Positions 15,576-24,916 of a DNA stretch of 32,021 nucleotides are shown here, piece by piece. The DNA is from an uncultured Acidobacteriia bacterium (lineage in GTDB: Bacteria > Acidobacteriota > Terriglobia > Bryobacterales > Bryobacteraceae), in contig CAIXXM010000043.1 in the NCBI GenBank assembly GCA_903923395.1, forward strand, positions 1 to 32,021. The letters run 5' to 3'. A program made the translations under genes and the position numbers. A model generated the notes under the pieces. The model worked only from the letters and a program-made list of their open reading frames with translations. It had not been told where the DNA came from and ran no database searches. Each line of letters starts with the position of its first letter. The stretch's first letter is position 1.

Positions 15576-17284
15576 GCCTTTCGATTCCCCGCCGCACTTA
15601 TGCGGATCTTTATGGTCCAACTGCCGGCGACCGCGTTCGTCTCGCGGATACAGACCTGATCATCGAGGTCGAAAAAGACTTCGCCTCCTATGGCGATGAA
15701 ATTACTTTTGGAGGCGGCAAGGTCATCCGCGACGGCATGGGGCAAAGTGCCCGCGCTACCCGTGCCGAAGGGGTTCTTGACCTCGTGATCACCAATGCCC
15801 TGATCATCGATCACTGGGGCATCGTGAAGGGAGATATCGGTGTCCGCAATGGCCGCATCGTCAAGGTGGGTAAGGCCGGAAATCCGGACACCATGCAAGG
15901 CGTCGACCCTGATCTCGTAGTCGGAGCCTCCACCGAAGTTATCGCGGGCGAAAACATGATCGTCACCGCCGGCGGCGTCGACACACATATCCACTTCATC
16001 TCGCCGCAACAGATCCAGGAAGCGCTTTCGAACGGCATCACTACGATGATCGGCGGCGGTACAGGCCCCGCGACAGGCACCAATGCCACCACGTGCTCTC
16101 CCGGCGCATGGAATCTGACCCGCATGCTGGAAGCTGCTGATGCGTGGCCCGTCAACTTCGGCTTCCTTGGTAAAGGTAACGCATCCACGCCCGCCCCGCT
16201 CGAAGAGCAGGTGATTGCCGGTGCCTGCGGTCTGAAGTTACATGAGGATTGGGGAACCACTCCCTCGGCGATCGATACATGTCTCCGCGTGGCCGACGCC
16301 ATGGATGTGCAAACCGCCATCCATACGGACACGATCAATGAAGCTGGCTTCGTGGAAGATACCATCGCGGCAATTGCCGGGCGGGTCATCCACACTTATC
16401 ACACAGAAGGCGCGGGCGGCGGCCATGCTCCCGATATCATCCGCATCGCTGCTTTGCCGAATATCCTGCCCTCGTCCACCAACCCCACCAGGCCTTATAC
16501 CGTCAACACGATCGCGGAGCACCTGGATATGTTGATGGTCTGCCATCATTTGAATCCGCTGGTTCCCGAAGACGTTGCCTTCGCCGAAAGCCGCATCCGT
16601 CCGGAAACCATTGCCGCCGAAGATATCCTCCATGACCTGGGAGTCTTCAGCATGATATCCAGTGATTCGCAAGCCATGGGCCGGGTTGGAGAAGTAGTTA
16701 CAAGGACCTGGCAGACCGCGCATAAGATGAAAGTGCAGCGCGGCGCACTGCCCGGCGACTCTTCCCGCAATGACAATAGCCGCGTGAAGCGCTATGTTGC
16801 GAAATACACCATCAACCCCGCTCTTACGCACGGCATAGCGCATGAAGTGGGTTCCATTGAACCAGGCAAACTCGCGGATCTTGTGCTTTGGAAGCCCGCC
16901 ATGTTCGGCGTCAAACCCGAGATCATTCTCAAGGGCGGCTTTATTGCGTGGAGCGTCATGGGCGATGCGAACGCCTCCATTCCCACACCACAACCAGTGA
17001 TCTACAGGCCTATGTTCGGCTCGTTCGGACGCGCCACAGTTGCCACCTCAGTCACCTTCGTCTCCGGGGCAAGCCTTGACGCAGGAGTCCAGCGCCACTT
17101 CCAGAAGCGTGCCGTCGCCGTCACCGGATGCCGCAACATTGGCAAGAAAGACATGGTCCACAACACGGCCATGCCGGATATCCACGTGGACCCCGAGACT
17201 TATGAAGTCCGCGCCGATGGCCAGCTACTGACCTGCGAACCCGCGGCCTCACTGCCGCTAACCCAGCGTTACTTTCTTTTTTAG
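15572..17284 (+). CDS. ureC: Urease subunit alpha (catalytic)
   Basis: The protein has 570 aa, a standard length. All catalytic residues are visible, each offset by five from Klebsiella numbering: nickel ligands His139 and His141 (THIHF), the lysine to be carbamylated Lys222 (GLKLHEDWG), His251 (IHTDT), His277, the mobile-flap Cys324 and His325 (MVCHHLN), and Asp365 (SSDSQAMGR). It hydrolyses urea to ammonia and carbamate at a di-nickel centre. The subunit therefore appears fully functional. The ATG overlaps the ureB stop. Maturation requires UreD, UreF and UreG, all encoded in the same cluster. Confidence 0.98.
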   Translation: MSLSIPRRTYADLYGPTAGDRVRLADTDLIIEVEKDFASYGDEITFGGGKVIRDGMGQSARATRAEGVLDLVITNALIIDHWGIVKGDIGVRNGRIVKVGKAGNPDTMQGVDPDLVVGASTEVIAGENMIVTAGGVDTHIHFISPQQIQEALSNGITTMIGGGTGPATGTNATTCSPGAWNLTRMLEAADAWPVNFGFLGKGNASTPAPLEEQVIAGACGLKLHEDWGTTPSAIDTCLRVADAMDVQTAIHTDTINEAGFVEDTIAAIAGRVIHTYHTEGAGGGHAPDIIRIAALPNILPSSTNPTRPYTVNTIAEHLDMLMVCHHLNPLVPEDVAFAESRIRPETIAAEDILHDLGVFSMISSDSQAMGRVGEVVTRTWQTAHKMKVQRGALPGDSSRNDNSRVKRYVAKYTINPALTHGIAHEVGSIEPGKLADLVLWKPAMFGVKPEIILKGGFIAWSVMGDANASIPTPQPVIYRPMFGSFGRATVATSVTFVSGASLDAGVQRHFQKRAVAVTGCRNIGKKDMVHNTAMPDIHVDPETYEVRADGQLLTCEPAASLPLTQRYFLF

Positions 17285-17313
17285 TTATTTTCGATACCAA
17301 AGGATTGATTTGG

Positions 17314-17976
17314 ATGAGAGCTTATCGAGTTGGAATTGCCGGCCCCGTTGGCTGCGGAAAAACCGCCCTCGTGGATTGCCTGAGCAAACGCCTGTACCCC
17401 GCCGTCAACATGTGTGTGGTCACCAATGACATTTACACCAAAGAAGACGCCGAATTCCTGCTGCGTCAGGGAACACTCCCGGCGGACCGTGTCGTAGGAG
17501 TCGAAACCGGCGGCTGTCCGCACGCCGCGATCCGCGAAGATGCCTCCATGAATCTCGATGCCATCGATGATCTGGAAGCCGCGCACCCGGGCCTCGAACT
17601 TATCTTCGTCGAGAGCGGTGGTGATAATCTCGCTGCAGCCTTCAGCCCGGAACTCGTGGACGCATTTATCTATGTGATTGACGTCTCCGGCGGCGATAAG
17701 ATCCCGCGCAAAGGTGGACCCGGCATCCGCCGCAGCGGCCTTCTCGTCATCAACAAGACGGATCTGGCGCCGTATGTCGGAGCCTCGCTCGAAGTCATGG
17801 AACGCGATGCCCGAATGCAGCGCGGAGAAAGCCCCTTCGTCTTCACCAACATGAAGAGTGGAGAAGGCCTGGATCAAGTCATTGACTGGCTGGAGCAGCA
17901 GCGGGCCAAAGGCTTGACCGCCTCCGGGCGTCCTGCAGCCAAGGCGCACGGCCATTCACAGCCGCATTCCCACTAA
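17314..17976 (+). CDS. ureG: Urease accessory GTPase UreG
   Basis: The protein has 220 aa from the ATG at 17314, supported by AAGGA at 17300-17304; a TTG at 17305 is disfavoured because it would sit against that site. The P-loop is GPVGCGKT (residues 10-17). The nickel-binding CPH motif is at 68-70 ([13 protein letters not shown]), with ESGGDNLAA and the guanine-specificity motif [11 protein letters not shown] further on. UreG carries nickel and hydrolyses GTP to load it into urease. The C-terminus ends in a small His-rich tail ([10 protein letters not shown]). UreE, the usual nickel chaperone, is missing from this locus, so the tail may add nickel storage; that part is inference. The gene converges on urtE with a 5-bp gap. 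Confidence 0.96.
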   Translation: MRAYRVGIAGPVGCGKTALVDCLSKRLYPAVNMCVVTNDIYTKEDAEFLLRQGTLPADRVVGVETGGCPHAAIREDASMNLDAIDDLEAAHPGLELIFVESGGDNLAAAFSPELVDAFIYVIDVSGGDKIPRKGGPGIRRSGLLVINKTDLAPYVGASLEVMERDARMQRGESPFVFTNMKSGEGLDQVIDWLEQQRAKGLTASGRPAAKAHGHSQPHSH

Positions 17977-17981
17977 GCCAC

Positions 17982-18677
17982 TTAGACGCTGAGGTGCGCC
18001 TGCACAACCTCTTCGGTAAGTTCGCTTATCTCCCCTGACGCAACGCGGCGGCCTTTGTCGAGAATACAAAAGTCGCTCGCGACGCGCCGGGCAAAGGGGA
18101 GTTTCTGTTCCACCAGCAACACAGTGAGCCCCTCCTCTTTGTTCAGCCGCAGCAGAATATCACCTATCTCGTGCACGATATTGGGCTGAATACCTTCGGT
18201 GGGCTCATCCAGGATCAAGAGCTTGGGTTCCAGCACCAAAGCCCTGCCAATCGCCAACTGCTGCTGTTGACCTCCCGAAAGATCACCACCACGGCGCTTC
18301 AGCATCTGCTTCAAGACGGGAAACAGCTCAAAGATTCTCGCTGGAACAGACTTCGGACCGTTCTTCCGTATCCCCAAACCTACGCGCAGATTCTCTTCCA
18401 CAGTAAGGTGGGAAAAGATCTCGCGGCCCTGCGGCACATAACCAATCCCGCAGCGTGCGCGCTGTTCCGCCGCAACACCTGCCAGTTCCCTGCCCTCAAA
18501 CTTCATCGATCCGGTACTGATGCCCTGCAAGCCCATCAGGCACTTCAGCAGCGTTGTCTTTCCCATGCCATTGCGTCCCATTAGGCACATGCGCGCCCCC
18601 GCCGGCACATGGAGATCAACATCCCACAACGTATGGCTGCCGCCGTAAAACTGATTGACACCCTTGATTTCCAGCAC
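17982..18677 (-). CDS. urtE: Urea ABC transporter ATP-binding protein UrtE
   Basis: The protein has 231 aa and starts with GTG at 18677, 2 bp after the urtD stop. Walker A is GRNGMGKTT (34-42), the ABC signature is LSGGQQQQLAIGRA, and Walker B reads LLILDEPTEGIQPNIV. The TEGIQPNIV form is typical of UrtE within the branched-chain amino acid (LivF-like) family. It is one of the two cytoplasmic ATPases that drive urea import with UrtB and UrtC. It is the last gene of the porin-urtABCDE operon. No terminator is visible between its stop and the convergent ureG stop. Confidence 0.95.
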   Translation of the reverse strand: MLEIKGVNQFYGGSHTLWDVDLHVPAGARMCLMGRNGMGKTTLLKCLMGLQGISTGSMKFEGRELAGVAAEQRARCGIGYVPQGREIFSHLTVEENLRVGLGIRKNGPKSVPARIFELFPVLKQMLKRRGGDLSGGQQQQLAIGRALVLEPKLLILDEPTEGIQPNIVHEIGDILLRLNKEEGLTVLLVEQKLPFARRVASDFCILDKGRRVASGEISELTEEVVQAHLSV

Positions 18678-18679
18678 GT

Positions 18680-19426
18680 TCAGACTCCCAGATAGACTTC
18701 AATCACGCGCGGATCTTTCTGCACTTTGTCCATATCTCCCTCAGCGATCACCTGACCTTCATGCAACACAACGACACGGCGCGCAATCGAACGGACAAAA
18801 TGCATATCATGCTCCACCACCACCACAGAATGCTCTCCTGCCAGTGACCGCAGTAACTCAGCCGTGCGCTCAATCTCATGCGGCGTCATACCAGCAACGG
18901 GCTCATCCACCAGCAGCAGTTCCGGATTCTGCATCAATAACATGCCAATCTCCAGCCATTGCTTCTGCCCGTGAGCCAGAATCCTGGCATCGAGACGGCG
19001 CTGTTCGGTCAAGCCGGTGATCTCCAGCACTTCATCGATACGTTCCTGCTGCGACCGTGTGACCACCGCCCGCAAGGCAGCCAGAAAGGTCTTGCTTCCG
19101 GGCAGCGCGAGCTCCAGATTCTCTTCCACGGTAAGTTGTTCAAAGACGGTGGGCTTTTGGAACTTTCGCGCAATCCCCGCCGCGACGATCTCCGCTTCCG
19201 TTAATTGCAATAAGTTTGCTTCATTGCCGAACCAGGCCTTACCCGCATTGGGGCGCGTCTTGCCGGTGATGACATCCATCATGGTTGTCTTCCCGGCACC
19301 GTTGGGACCGATCACGCAAAGTAACTCGCCCGGCTCCACGTAAAGCGTCAGGTTGTTGAGAGCTTTAAAGCCATCGAAACTGACCGTCAAGTCTTCCAGA
19401 AAGAGACGTTTGTCACGAATGCTCAT
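18680..19426 (-). CDS. urtD: Urea ABC transporter ATP-binding protein UrtD
   Basis: From the ATG at 19426, which overlaps the urtC stop (ATGA), the protein has 248 aa. The frame is open another 32 codons upstream, but only inside urtC. Walker A is GPNGAGKTT (40-48). The signature is LAHGQKQWLEIGM, a form characteristic of UrtD, and Walker B is LLLVDEPVAGM. The sequence belongs to the LivG-like ATPases and pairs with UrtE. The overlaps on both sides point to translational coupling throughout the transporter operon. Confidence 0.95.
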   Translation of the reverse strand: MSIRDKRLFLEDLTVSFDGFKALNNLTLYVEPGELLCVIGPNGAGKTTMMDVITGKTRPNAGKAWFGNEANLLQLTEAEIVAAGIARKFQKPTVFEQLTVEENLELALPGSKTFLAALRAVVTRSQQERIDEVLEITGLTEQRRLDARILAHGQKQWLEIGMLLMQNPELLLVDEPVAGMTPHEIERTAELLRSLAGEHSVVVVEHDMHFVRSIARRVVVLHEGQVIAEGDMDKVQKDPRVIEVYLGV

Positions 19427-20538
19427 GCTTTCGGTTTCCCCTTGGAACGCAACAATCCCAGAATGCCGTTCGGCAGAAACAGCGTGACCAGAATGAACAG
19501 GGCACCCAGCGCATAGAGCCAAATCTCAGGGAAGGCACCGGTCAGCCAGGTTTTCGCATAGTTCACCACCACAGCGCCCAGGATCGGGCCGAGCAGCGTG
19601 CCGCGCCCGCCCACAGCCACCCAGATCACAGCTTCAATGGAGTTGATCGGCGCAAACTCACCGGGGTTGATGATCCCGGTTTGCGGCACATACAGCGCGC
19701 CGGCAATACCCGCGATCACCGCCGAAAAACCGAAGACCCATAGCTTGAAGGATTCCACCGGATAACCGATGAAGCGCGTCCGGCTCTCCGCGTCACGGAT
19801 CGCCCGCAGCACACGGCCTGCCCGCGACTCCACAATGATCCGGCACACTATATAACTTCCCGCCAGAGACAAAGCGGTTACCACAAACAGCACCACCCGC
19901 GTGCTGTCCGCATGTAAGTCGAAGCCAAGAATATCTTTGAAGTCAGTAAAGCCGTTGTTACCACCGAAACCCATATCATTCCGGAAGAACGCAAGCATCA
20001 GCGCATAAGTCAGCGCCTGGGTAATGATGGAAAGGTAAACTCCCGTGACACGTGATCGGAATGCGAACCAGCCGAAGACCGTGGCCAGTGCACCTGGCAC
20101 CAGCGCCATCATGGCGAACGCAAACAGGAAGTGATTAAAGCCATACCAGAACCACGGCAAACTCTTCCAGTTCAGAAACACCATGAAATCCGGGAGGATA
20201 GGGTCTCCATAAACACCACGCGGCCCAATCTGCCGCATGAGGTACATACCCATCGCATAGCCGCCCAATGAGAAGAACGCGGCGTGTCCCAGGCTGAGAA
20301 TGCCGCAGTAACCCCAGATAAGATCCACCGCGAGCGCGAGCATGGCATAGCAGAGATACTTGCCGATCAAAGTAATCCCGAACGCCGATAAGTGCACCGG
20401 AGAGCTTTCCGGCACAACCAGATTTAGAACGGGCACTGCAGCTGCCAGCAGTAACAAAGCCACAAAGAATAACCGGGCAGCTTTGCTTTCCCCTGCCACG
20501 AACTTCGAAATGCCCAGCGGAGTCGAGCCGTTTGCCAT
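19423..20538 (-). CDS. urtC: Urea ABC transporter permease UrtC
   Basis: The protein has 371 aa and about ten hydrophobic segments. Typical LivM/UrtC stretches are visible: LAVDLIWGYCGILSLGHAAFFSLGGYAMGMYLM, shown here only by its key GYCGILSLGHAAFF part, then FRSRVTGVYLSIITQALTYA, GNNGFTDFKDILGF and GRGTLLGPILGAVVVNY. It forms the inner-membrane channel with UrtB. The ATG at 20538 lies 3 bp after the urtB stop, and its own stop overlaps urtD. Confidence 0.96.
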   Translation of the reverse strand: MANGSTPLGISKFVAGESKAARLFFVALLLLAAAVPVLNLVVPESSPVHLSAFGITLIGKYLCYAMLALAVDLIWGYCGILSLGHAAFFSLGGYAMGMYLMRQIGPRGVYGDPILPDFMVFLNWKSLPWFWYGFNHFLFAFAMMALVPGALATVFGWFAFRSRVTGVYLSIITQALTYALMLAFFRNDMGFGGNNGFTDFKDILGFDLHADSTRVVLFVVTALSLAGSYIVCRIIVESRAGRVLRAIRDAESRTRFIGYPVESFKLWVFGFSAVIAGIAGALYVPQTGIINPGEFAPINSIEAVIWVAVGGRGTLLGPILGAVVVNYAKTWLTGAFPEIWLYALGALFILVTLFLPNGILGLLRSKGKPKA

Positions 20539-20541
20539 GTC

Positions 20542-22191
20542 TTACTTATCCTCCGCCGCGCGTCCGGCCTGAGGGAACAGGCCCTTCGGACGGATCTGAA
20601 TGAACAGAATCAAGCACACCAGCACAACAATCTTGGCCAGCACGGCACCAGCGAAGGGCTCCAGCAACTGATTGAAGACCCCCATCGATACCCCGGCAAT
20701 CAATGAACCCCACAAGTTCCCAACGCCGCCAAACACCACCACCATGAATGAATCAATAATGTAGGCCTGTCCCAGGTTCGGACCCACGTTCGTCAACTGG
20801 CTCAAAGCAACACCAGCAACACCAGCGATTCCCGACCCGAGGCCGAACGTCATCGCATCCACCCACTCCGTCCGGATTCCCATCGCCTTCGCCATCGAAC
20901 GGTTCTGCGAAACAGCGCGGATATCCAAACCCAGGCGCGTCCGCTTCAAAATCGCCATGATGACACCGAACACCAGCAGAGTGAAGATAATGATCGACAA
21001 ACGGTTATATGTGATCGTAAGTGCGTCATTGATCCGCATCGACCCGCTCATCCACTCCGGTGTAATCACGGAACGGTTGAGCGCGGAAAACACCGAACGC
21101 ACCGTCTGTTGCAGCACCAGACTCACGCCGAACGTCGCCAGCAGCGTCTCGAGCGGGCGCCCGTACAGGAACCGGATAATCGTCCGTTCCATCAGCACTC
21201 CAGTTAGACCCGAAACCAGAAACGCCGCTGGAATCGCGATGAACAAAGAGAGTCCGATATGTCCCGGCATGGCCGACTGGATCACATAAGTCGTATACGC
21301 ACCCAGCATCATCAATTCGCCGTGCGCCATGTTGATCACGCCCATCACACCGAACGTGACCGCCAGCCCAATAGCAATCAGCACCAGCACGGAACCCATG
21401 CTCAGGCCAAAGAACAGCGTCTCAATACCCGCGTAGAAGCTGCGTTTGCCGTCAATCGCATCCAGCGCGGAAACCGCCGCCTGCCGGACCTTCGCATCCT
21501 GTTCCAGCACACTTCCATCGGCCTGCTTTTCCACCAGCTTCGCGATCCCGTTCCGCACATCTTTGTTGACACTCTTGCTCAACTTGCGCAGTGCGTCTAA
21601 CTTCAAGGCCGCATCGGAACCTTCCAGAGAGGCCAGCGCGAGACAGGTTTCGATTTCTTCTTTGACACCAGGGTCACTCTCCTGCCGCAGACGCTCACGC
21701 AACAAAACCACGGTCGCCTCATCGAGAGACCGCATCACATCCCGGACGGCATCGATCCGCACGCCCCTGTCTGGACTGGAAAGAGAAAAATGAGCAACGG
21801 TGGTCCGCAGCGTGTGCCGCAGACTGTTGTTTGTGGAGATCTTGGTGAGGGTGTCAGCCGGGGCACTGCCGGCTTCTTTCTGCGTCAGCGGATCGATCAG
21901 CACCAGCGGATCGGCATCGCCGTTCTTCACGAGGAAAATCTTTTGATCTGTATTCCGGTAATACATCCGGTCTTCGAGCAAAGCCGTCAGCGCAGCGCGC
22001 ACCGCAGGGTGTCCGCTTTGCGTGAGACGCTCCGCGATCGCCGCTTTGTCAGCATAAGCCGCCTCCCGCAATTCTCCGAGAGTCGCCAGAAAACCGGTAT
22101 CGGCCGGGGTCTGCGCTGTCGCGAAACCCGCGGCCCCCAGGGCCAGGAGCAGCCAGATCAACTGCCCCCGCACCCGTGTGAGTCTTGTCAT
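20542..22191 (-). CDS. urtB: Urea ABC transporter permease UrtB
   Basis: From the ATG at 22191, which shares a base with the urtA stop (TAATG), the protein has 549 aa. Residues 1-26 are a signal peptide (LIWLLLALGAAGFATAQ). A soluble region of about 225 residues follows, rich in short helices that look HEAT-like (VRAALTALLED, GVRIDAVRDVMRSLDEA, KVRQAAVSALDAIDG). The permease proper starts near residue 255, with NMAHGELMMLGAYTTYV and ISQNRSMAKAMG-type LivH motifs. Long UrtB proteins with such a periplasmic N-terminal domain are known in urea transporters; the role of that domain is not established. The frame is open upstream only inside urtA. Confidence 0.95.
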   Translation of the reverse strand: MTRLTRVRGQLIWLLLALGAAGFATAQTPADTGFLATLGELREAAYADKAAIAERLTQSGHPAVRAALTALLEDRMYYRNTDQKIFLVKNGDADPLVLIDPLTQKEAGSAPADTLTKISTNNSLRHTLRTTVAHFSLSSPDRGVRIDAVRDVMRSLDEATVVLLRERLRQESDPGVKEEIETCLALASLEGSDAALKLDALRKLSKSVNKDVRNGIAKLVEKQADGSVLEQDAKVRQAAVSALDAIDGKRSFYAGIETLFFGLSMGSVLVLIAIGLAVTFGVMGVINMAHGELMMLGAYTTYVIQSAMPGHIGLSLFIAIPAAFLVSGLTGVLMERTIIRFLYGRPLETLLATFGVSLVLQQTVRSVFSALNRSVITPEWMSGSMRINDALTITYNRLSIIIFTLLVFGVIMAILKRTRLGLDIRAVSQNRSMAKAMGIRTEWVDAMTFGLGSGIAGVAGVALSQLTNVGPNLGQAYIIDSFMVVVFGGVGNLWGSLIAGVSMGVFNQLLEPFAGAVLAKIVVLVCLILFIQIRPKGLFPQAGRAAEDK

Positions 22192-23477
22192 TACTTGTAG
22201 TTCTGTCCAGAGCACTTCTTGGTGACCTTGTTGTAGTTTCCACATTTTAGCGTCACCCAATCCGCTTCAATGTCTTTGCTGCCGGGGAGGAAATCAGACC
22301 AGGCATCGCCCGGCACCGTTCCAGCCGACTTCCACACCGTGTTGAACTGGCCATTCGCCTTCACTTCACCGATATAAACCGGCTTCGTGATGTGGTGATT
22401 CGGCAGAACCTTCGCGATACCACCCGTCAGATTCGGAGTTTCCAAACCGGGCAGAGCAGCAATCACCTTTTCCACTTCCGTGGTCTTCGCCTTCTGCACA
22501 GCCTTCACCCACAGGTTGAAGCCGATGTAATGCGCTTCCATGGGGTCATTGGTCGTGCGCTTCGGGTTCTTGATGAACGCATGCCACTGGTCAATGAACG
22601 CCTTGTTCGCCGGAGTGTTGATGCTCTGGAAGTAATTCCACGCAGCCAGGTGGCCGAGCAGAGGCTTCGTGTCGAGACCGGAGAGTTCTTCTTCACCGAC
22701 AGAGAACGCAACCACGGGAATCTCTTCAGCCGAAATCTTCTGGTTGCCGAGTTCCTTGTAGAAAGGCACATTCGCATCACCGTTGATGGTGGAAACCACA
22801 GCCGTCTTCTTGCCAGCCGAGCCGAACTTCTTGATCGCAGCCACGCGGGACTGCCAGTCAGAGTGTCCGAACGGAGTGTAGTTGATGGAGATATCTTCCG
22901 CCTTCACACCCTTTGACTTCAGATAGGCTTCGAGGATCTTGTTGGTGGTCCGGGGATACACATAGTCCGTACCTTCGAGAACCCAGCGCTTCACGCCAAC
23001 GTCCTTCATCAGGTAATCCACCGCGGGAATCGCCTGCTGGTTCGGAGCCGCACCCGTATAGATGACGTTCTTCGAGGATTCTTCCCCTTCGTACTGCACC
23101 GGGTAGAAGAGCAACCCGTTATCTTTTTCGAATACGGGAAGAACAGATTTGCGCGAGACGGAAGTCCAGCAGCCAAATACAACGGCTACTTTGTCCTTCT
23201 CAAGTAACTGCGCAGCCTTCTCAGCGAACAAGGGCCAGTTGGATGCCGGATCCACAACGACAGCTTCCAGCTTCTTACCCAGCAAGCCGCCCTTCTTGTT
23301 TTGGGCATCAATCATCATCAGGATGGTGTCCTTCAGCGTGGTTTCGCTGATGGCCATCGTGCCTGACAGAGAATGCAGAATACCGATCTTGATGGTGTCC
23401 TGCGCGGCAACGGCGTTGGAGAGAATCACTCCCGCGGCCAGAAGCATTGCGGTTAAACAGGTAATTTTCAGTTTCAT
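22191..23477 (-). CDS. urtA: Urea ABC transporter substrate-binding protein UrtA
   Basis: The protein has 428 aa with a signal peptide (residues 1-25, LLAAGVILSNAVAAQ). The sequence follows the UrtA/amide-binding family: IKIGILHSLSGTMAISETTLKD, VAVVFGCWTSVSRKSVLPVFEK, NGLLFYPVQYEGEESS and AYLKSKGVKAEDISINYTPFGHSDW, each typical in order. It binds urea in the periplasm and hands it to UrtBC. AAGGAGC lies 5 nt before the ATG. It follows the porin gene by 34 bp, and its stop overlaps urtB. Specificity for urea rather than short amides rests on the family match and the urease next door. Confidence 0.96.
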   Translation of the reverse strand: MKLKITCLTAMLLAAGVILSNAVAAQDTIKIGILHSLSGTMAISETTLKDTILMMIDAQNKKGGLLGKKLEAVVVDPASNWPLFAEKAAQLLEKDKVAVVFGCWTSVSRKSVLPVFEKDNGLLFYPVQYEGEESSKNVIYTGAAPNQQAIPAVDYLMKDVGVKRWVLEGTDYVYPRTTNKILEAYLKSKGVKAEDISINYTPFGHSDWQSRVAAIKKFGSAGKKTAVVSTINGDANVPFYKELGNQKISAEEIPVVAFSVGEEELSGLDTKPLLGHLAAWNYFQSINTPANKAFIDQWHAFIKNPKRTTNDPMEAHYIGFNLWVKAVQKAKTTEVEKVIAALPGLETPNLTGGIAKVLPNHHITKPVYIGEVKANGQFNTVWKSAGTVPGDAWSDFLPGSKDIEADWVTLKCGNYNKVTKKCSGQNYK

Positions 23478-23511
23478 GGTTGCTCCTTGATTCCTAATCG
23501 TTCCAGAGGGA

Positions 23512-24555
23512 TTACATCTGCAGTTGCAGTCCGATGCCGGCCTGCCAGGTGTTGGGATTGTTGCGGTTGAAACGGGTGTCCTTGTAGAAGGTCATCACGC
23601 GTGCCTTGAACTGCTTGATCACGTAATTAACGTTCACTTCGGTCGTCTTCTGGTCATAGCTGGGGGCCTTGCCGCTGGTGAAATCCGCCTTGGCATACTT
23701 ACCCAGAATTTCGATCTTGCCTACACCCACGGCCTTCGGGAAGAGATAACTTGCAAGGCCATAAGCACCCTGGCTCTTCGTGTAACGCGAGTCATAACCA
23801 CCCAGACCGTTGTAATTGGAGTATTCGCTCTCAATCGAGATAACGCCGTTGTTGGGCAGCTTCTTTTCCATCAGGAAGTCAGCCGTTGCCGCCGTCTTGC
23901 CATCCTGGAACTGTGTGGCGCCGCCGATCGCCAGCAGGTTCTTGTCTCCGTAGTAAGTGCCGTTGAGATAGTAACCATCTTCTTTGTCCCAGAAATCCAC
24001 CTGGACGCGGGCCGCGCCGAGAATCTTCGAGTTCCCCGTCGATGAGCCGCCATCAAACAGACCCGCAGAAACCTTCACCATCTTCCCGAAATCACCCCAG
24101 TACATCACGCCATTGTCACGGCCGGTCGCCACAAAGGGGTAACCATCCTGAATGCCATCCGTGTAGACCTTGAATTCGTGAGAGTAGTACGGGCCGTAAA
24201 GATTCGCGCGGTCGCTCGGCGGCAAAAAGCGGCCAGCCCACACGTTCAACTTCGGCGAATAAGAATACTGGGCCACGGCGTCCAGAACGCCGATTTTATT
24301 GGTCGCACCATCGTATTCCGTATTGAACATGAACTTGAAGTTGTCCACCACCGGACCGCTCACGTACAGCCGGACACTGTTTAGCTGGAACTGATTCAGG
24401 GCGTTGCTGCCCGTTGTGGACGTTGAGGTGAATCCAGTCTGGAGCCCTGCTCCGACTGAGATGGAACCGAGGTTGAGCTGGGCCGAAGATGGCTGGACCA
24501 GAGCAAGGGCCTGCAAAAGCAAAGGCAGACCGATGGCGCACTTGTTGCGTTGCAT
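23512..24555 (-). CDS. Outer-membrane beta-barrel porin of the urea-uptake operon
   Basis: The protein has 347 aa with a signal peptide (about residues 1-25, LLLQALALVQPSSA). The rest alternates hydrophobic and polar residues in strands with aromatic girdles and Gly/Asn turns (FKFMFNTEYDGATN, LNVWAGRFLPPSDRANLYGP, YYLNGTYYGDKN). This fits a porin of the phosphate-selective O/P type or a related 16-strand barrel. The C-terminus is LQLQM rather than the usual final aromatic residue. AGGAGA precedes the ATG with correct spacing. As first gene of the operon, 34 bp before urtA, it probably admits urea or short amides, by analogy with FmdC-type porins next to amide/urea transporters. The ligand is inferred from context only. 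Confidence 0.85.
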   Translation of the reverse strand: MQRNKCAIGLPLLLQALALVQPSSAQLNLGSISVGAGLQTGFTSTSTTGSNALNQFQLNSVRLYVSGPVVDNFKFMFNTEYDGATNKIGVLDAVAQYSYSPKLNVWAGRFLPPSDRANLYGPYYSHEFKVYTDGIQDGYPFVATGRDNGVMYWGDFGKMVKVSAGLFDGGSSTGNSKILGAARVQVDFWDKEDGYYLNGTYYGDKNLLAIGGATQFQDGKTAATADFLMEKKLPNNGVISIESEYSNYNGLGGYDSRYTKSQGAYGLASYLFPKAVGVGKIEILGKYAKADFTSGKAPSYDQKTTEVNVNYVIKQFKARVMTFYKDTRFNRNNPNTWQAGIGLQLQM

Positions 24556-24737
24556 CAGTGAATGTTCTCCTGTTGAGGGGGCAGTGCCCGCCGATTTTTG
24601 TTAGGGTTTGTTGCGGTTTTGCTTCACGGGCCAGCTTCAGCGGACTAGACTCCACTTCGGGGCATAGTCGGGCGGCGAGTGATGATTGCGAGCCGGGCAT
24701 GGGCCGCAGGAGACGGACAGGAAGGACTTGTTCCTAC

Positions 24738-24828
24738 GTCGTGGTTGAATTCTATCGACTTTGGAATCATTACTCAAATAGATAATCCTGATTTACAGTA
24801 CAGGCGATGGCTATGTTAAAACCACGAC
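24738..24828. promoter_or_regulatory. 9-bp inverted repeat flanking the urt promoter
   Basis: GTCGTGGTT (24738-24746) and AACCACGAC (24820-24828) are perfect inverted copies with centres 82 bp apart. One arm covers the expected start of transcription and the other lies about 43 bp upstream of the -35 box. A plus-strand promoter candidate for the gene at 24917 (TTTACA 24792-24797, GTTAAA 24815-24820) sits between the arms, though its match is weak. The rest of the 361-bp gap (24556-24916) shows no gene. Confidence 0.4.
24749..24777 (-). promoter_or_regulatory. Sigma-70-type promoter of the porin-urtABCDE operon
   Basis: Read on the minus strand, TTGAGT (24772-24777) and TAGAAT (24749-24754) are 17 bp apart, with 4 of 6 and 5 of 6 matches. 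Transcription would start near 24742, giving a leader of about 185 nt before the porin ATG at 24555. I saw no convincing sigma-54 (GG-N10-GC) site in this region. Confidence 0.5.
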
Positions 24829-24916
24829 AAATAATGGTCGGACCTTAACAATTCACCGAAGCCGCCACCATCCCCGTGAGATCTTAAAATTTGGTACCGC
24901 CCTGGAGGGGATACCC

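Noticed and set aside
16238-16993. 251-codon open frame antisense to ureC
   Set aside because: ureC carries every catalytic residue in the same interval; the antisense frame is explained by codon bias.
24556-24916. Sigma-54 promoter upstream of the porin-urt operon
   Set aside because: Expected from nitrogen control in other bacteria, but no GG-N10-GC element with good flanks was found; a TGGCCC...GCAA stretch has the wrong spacing.
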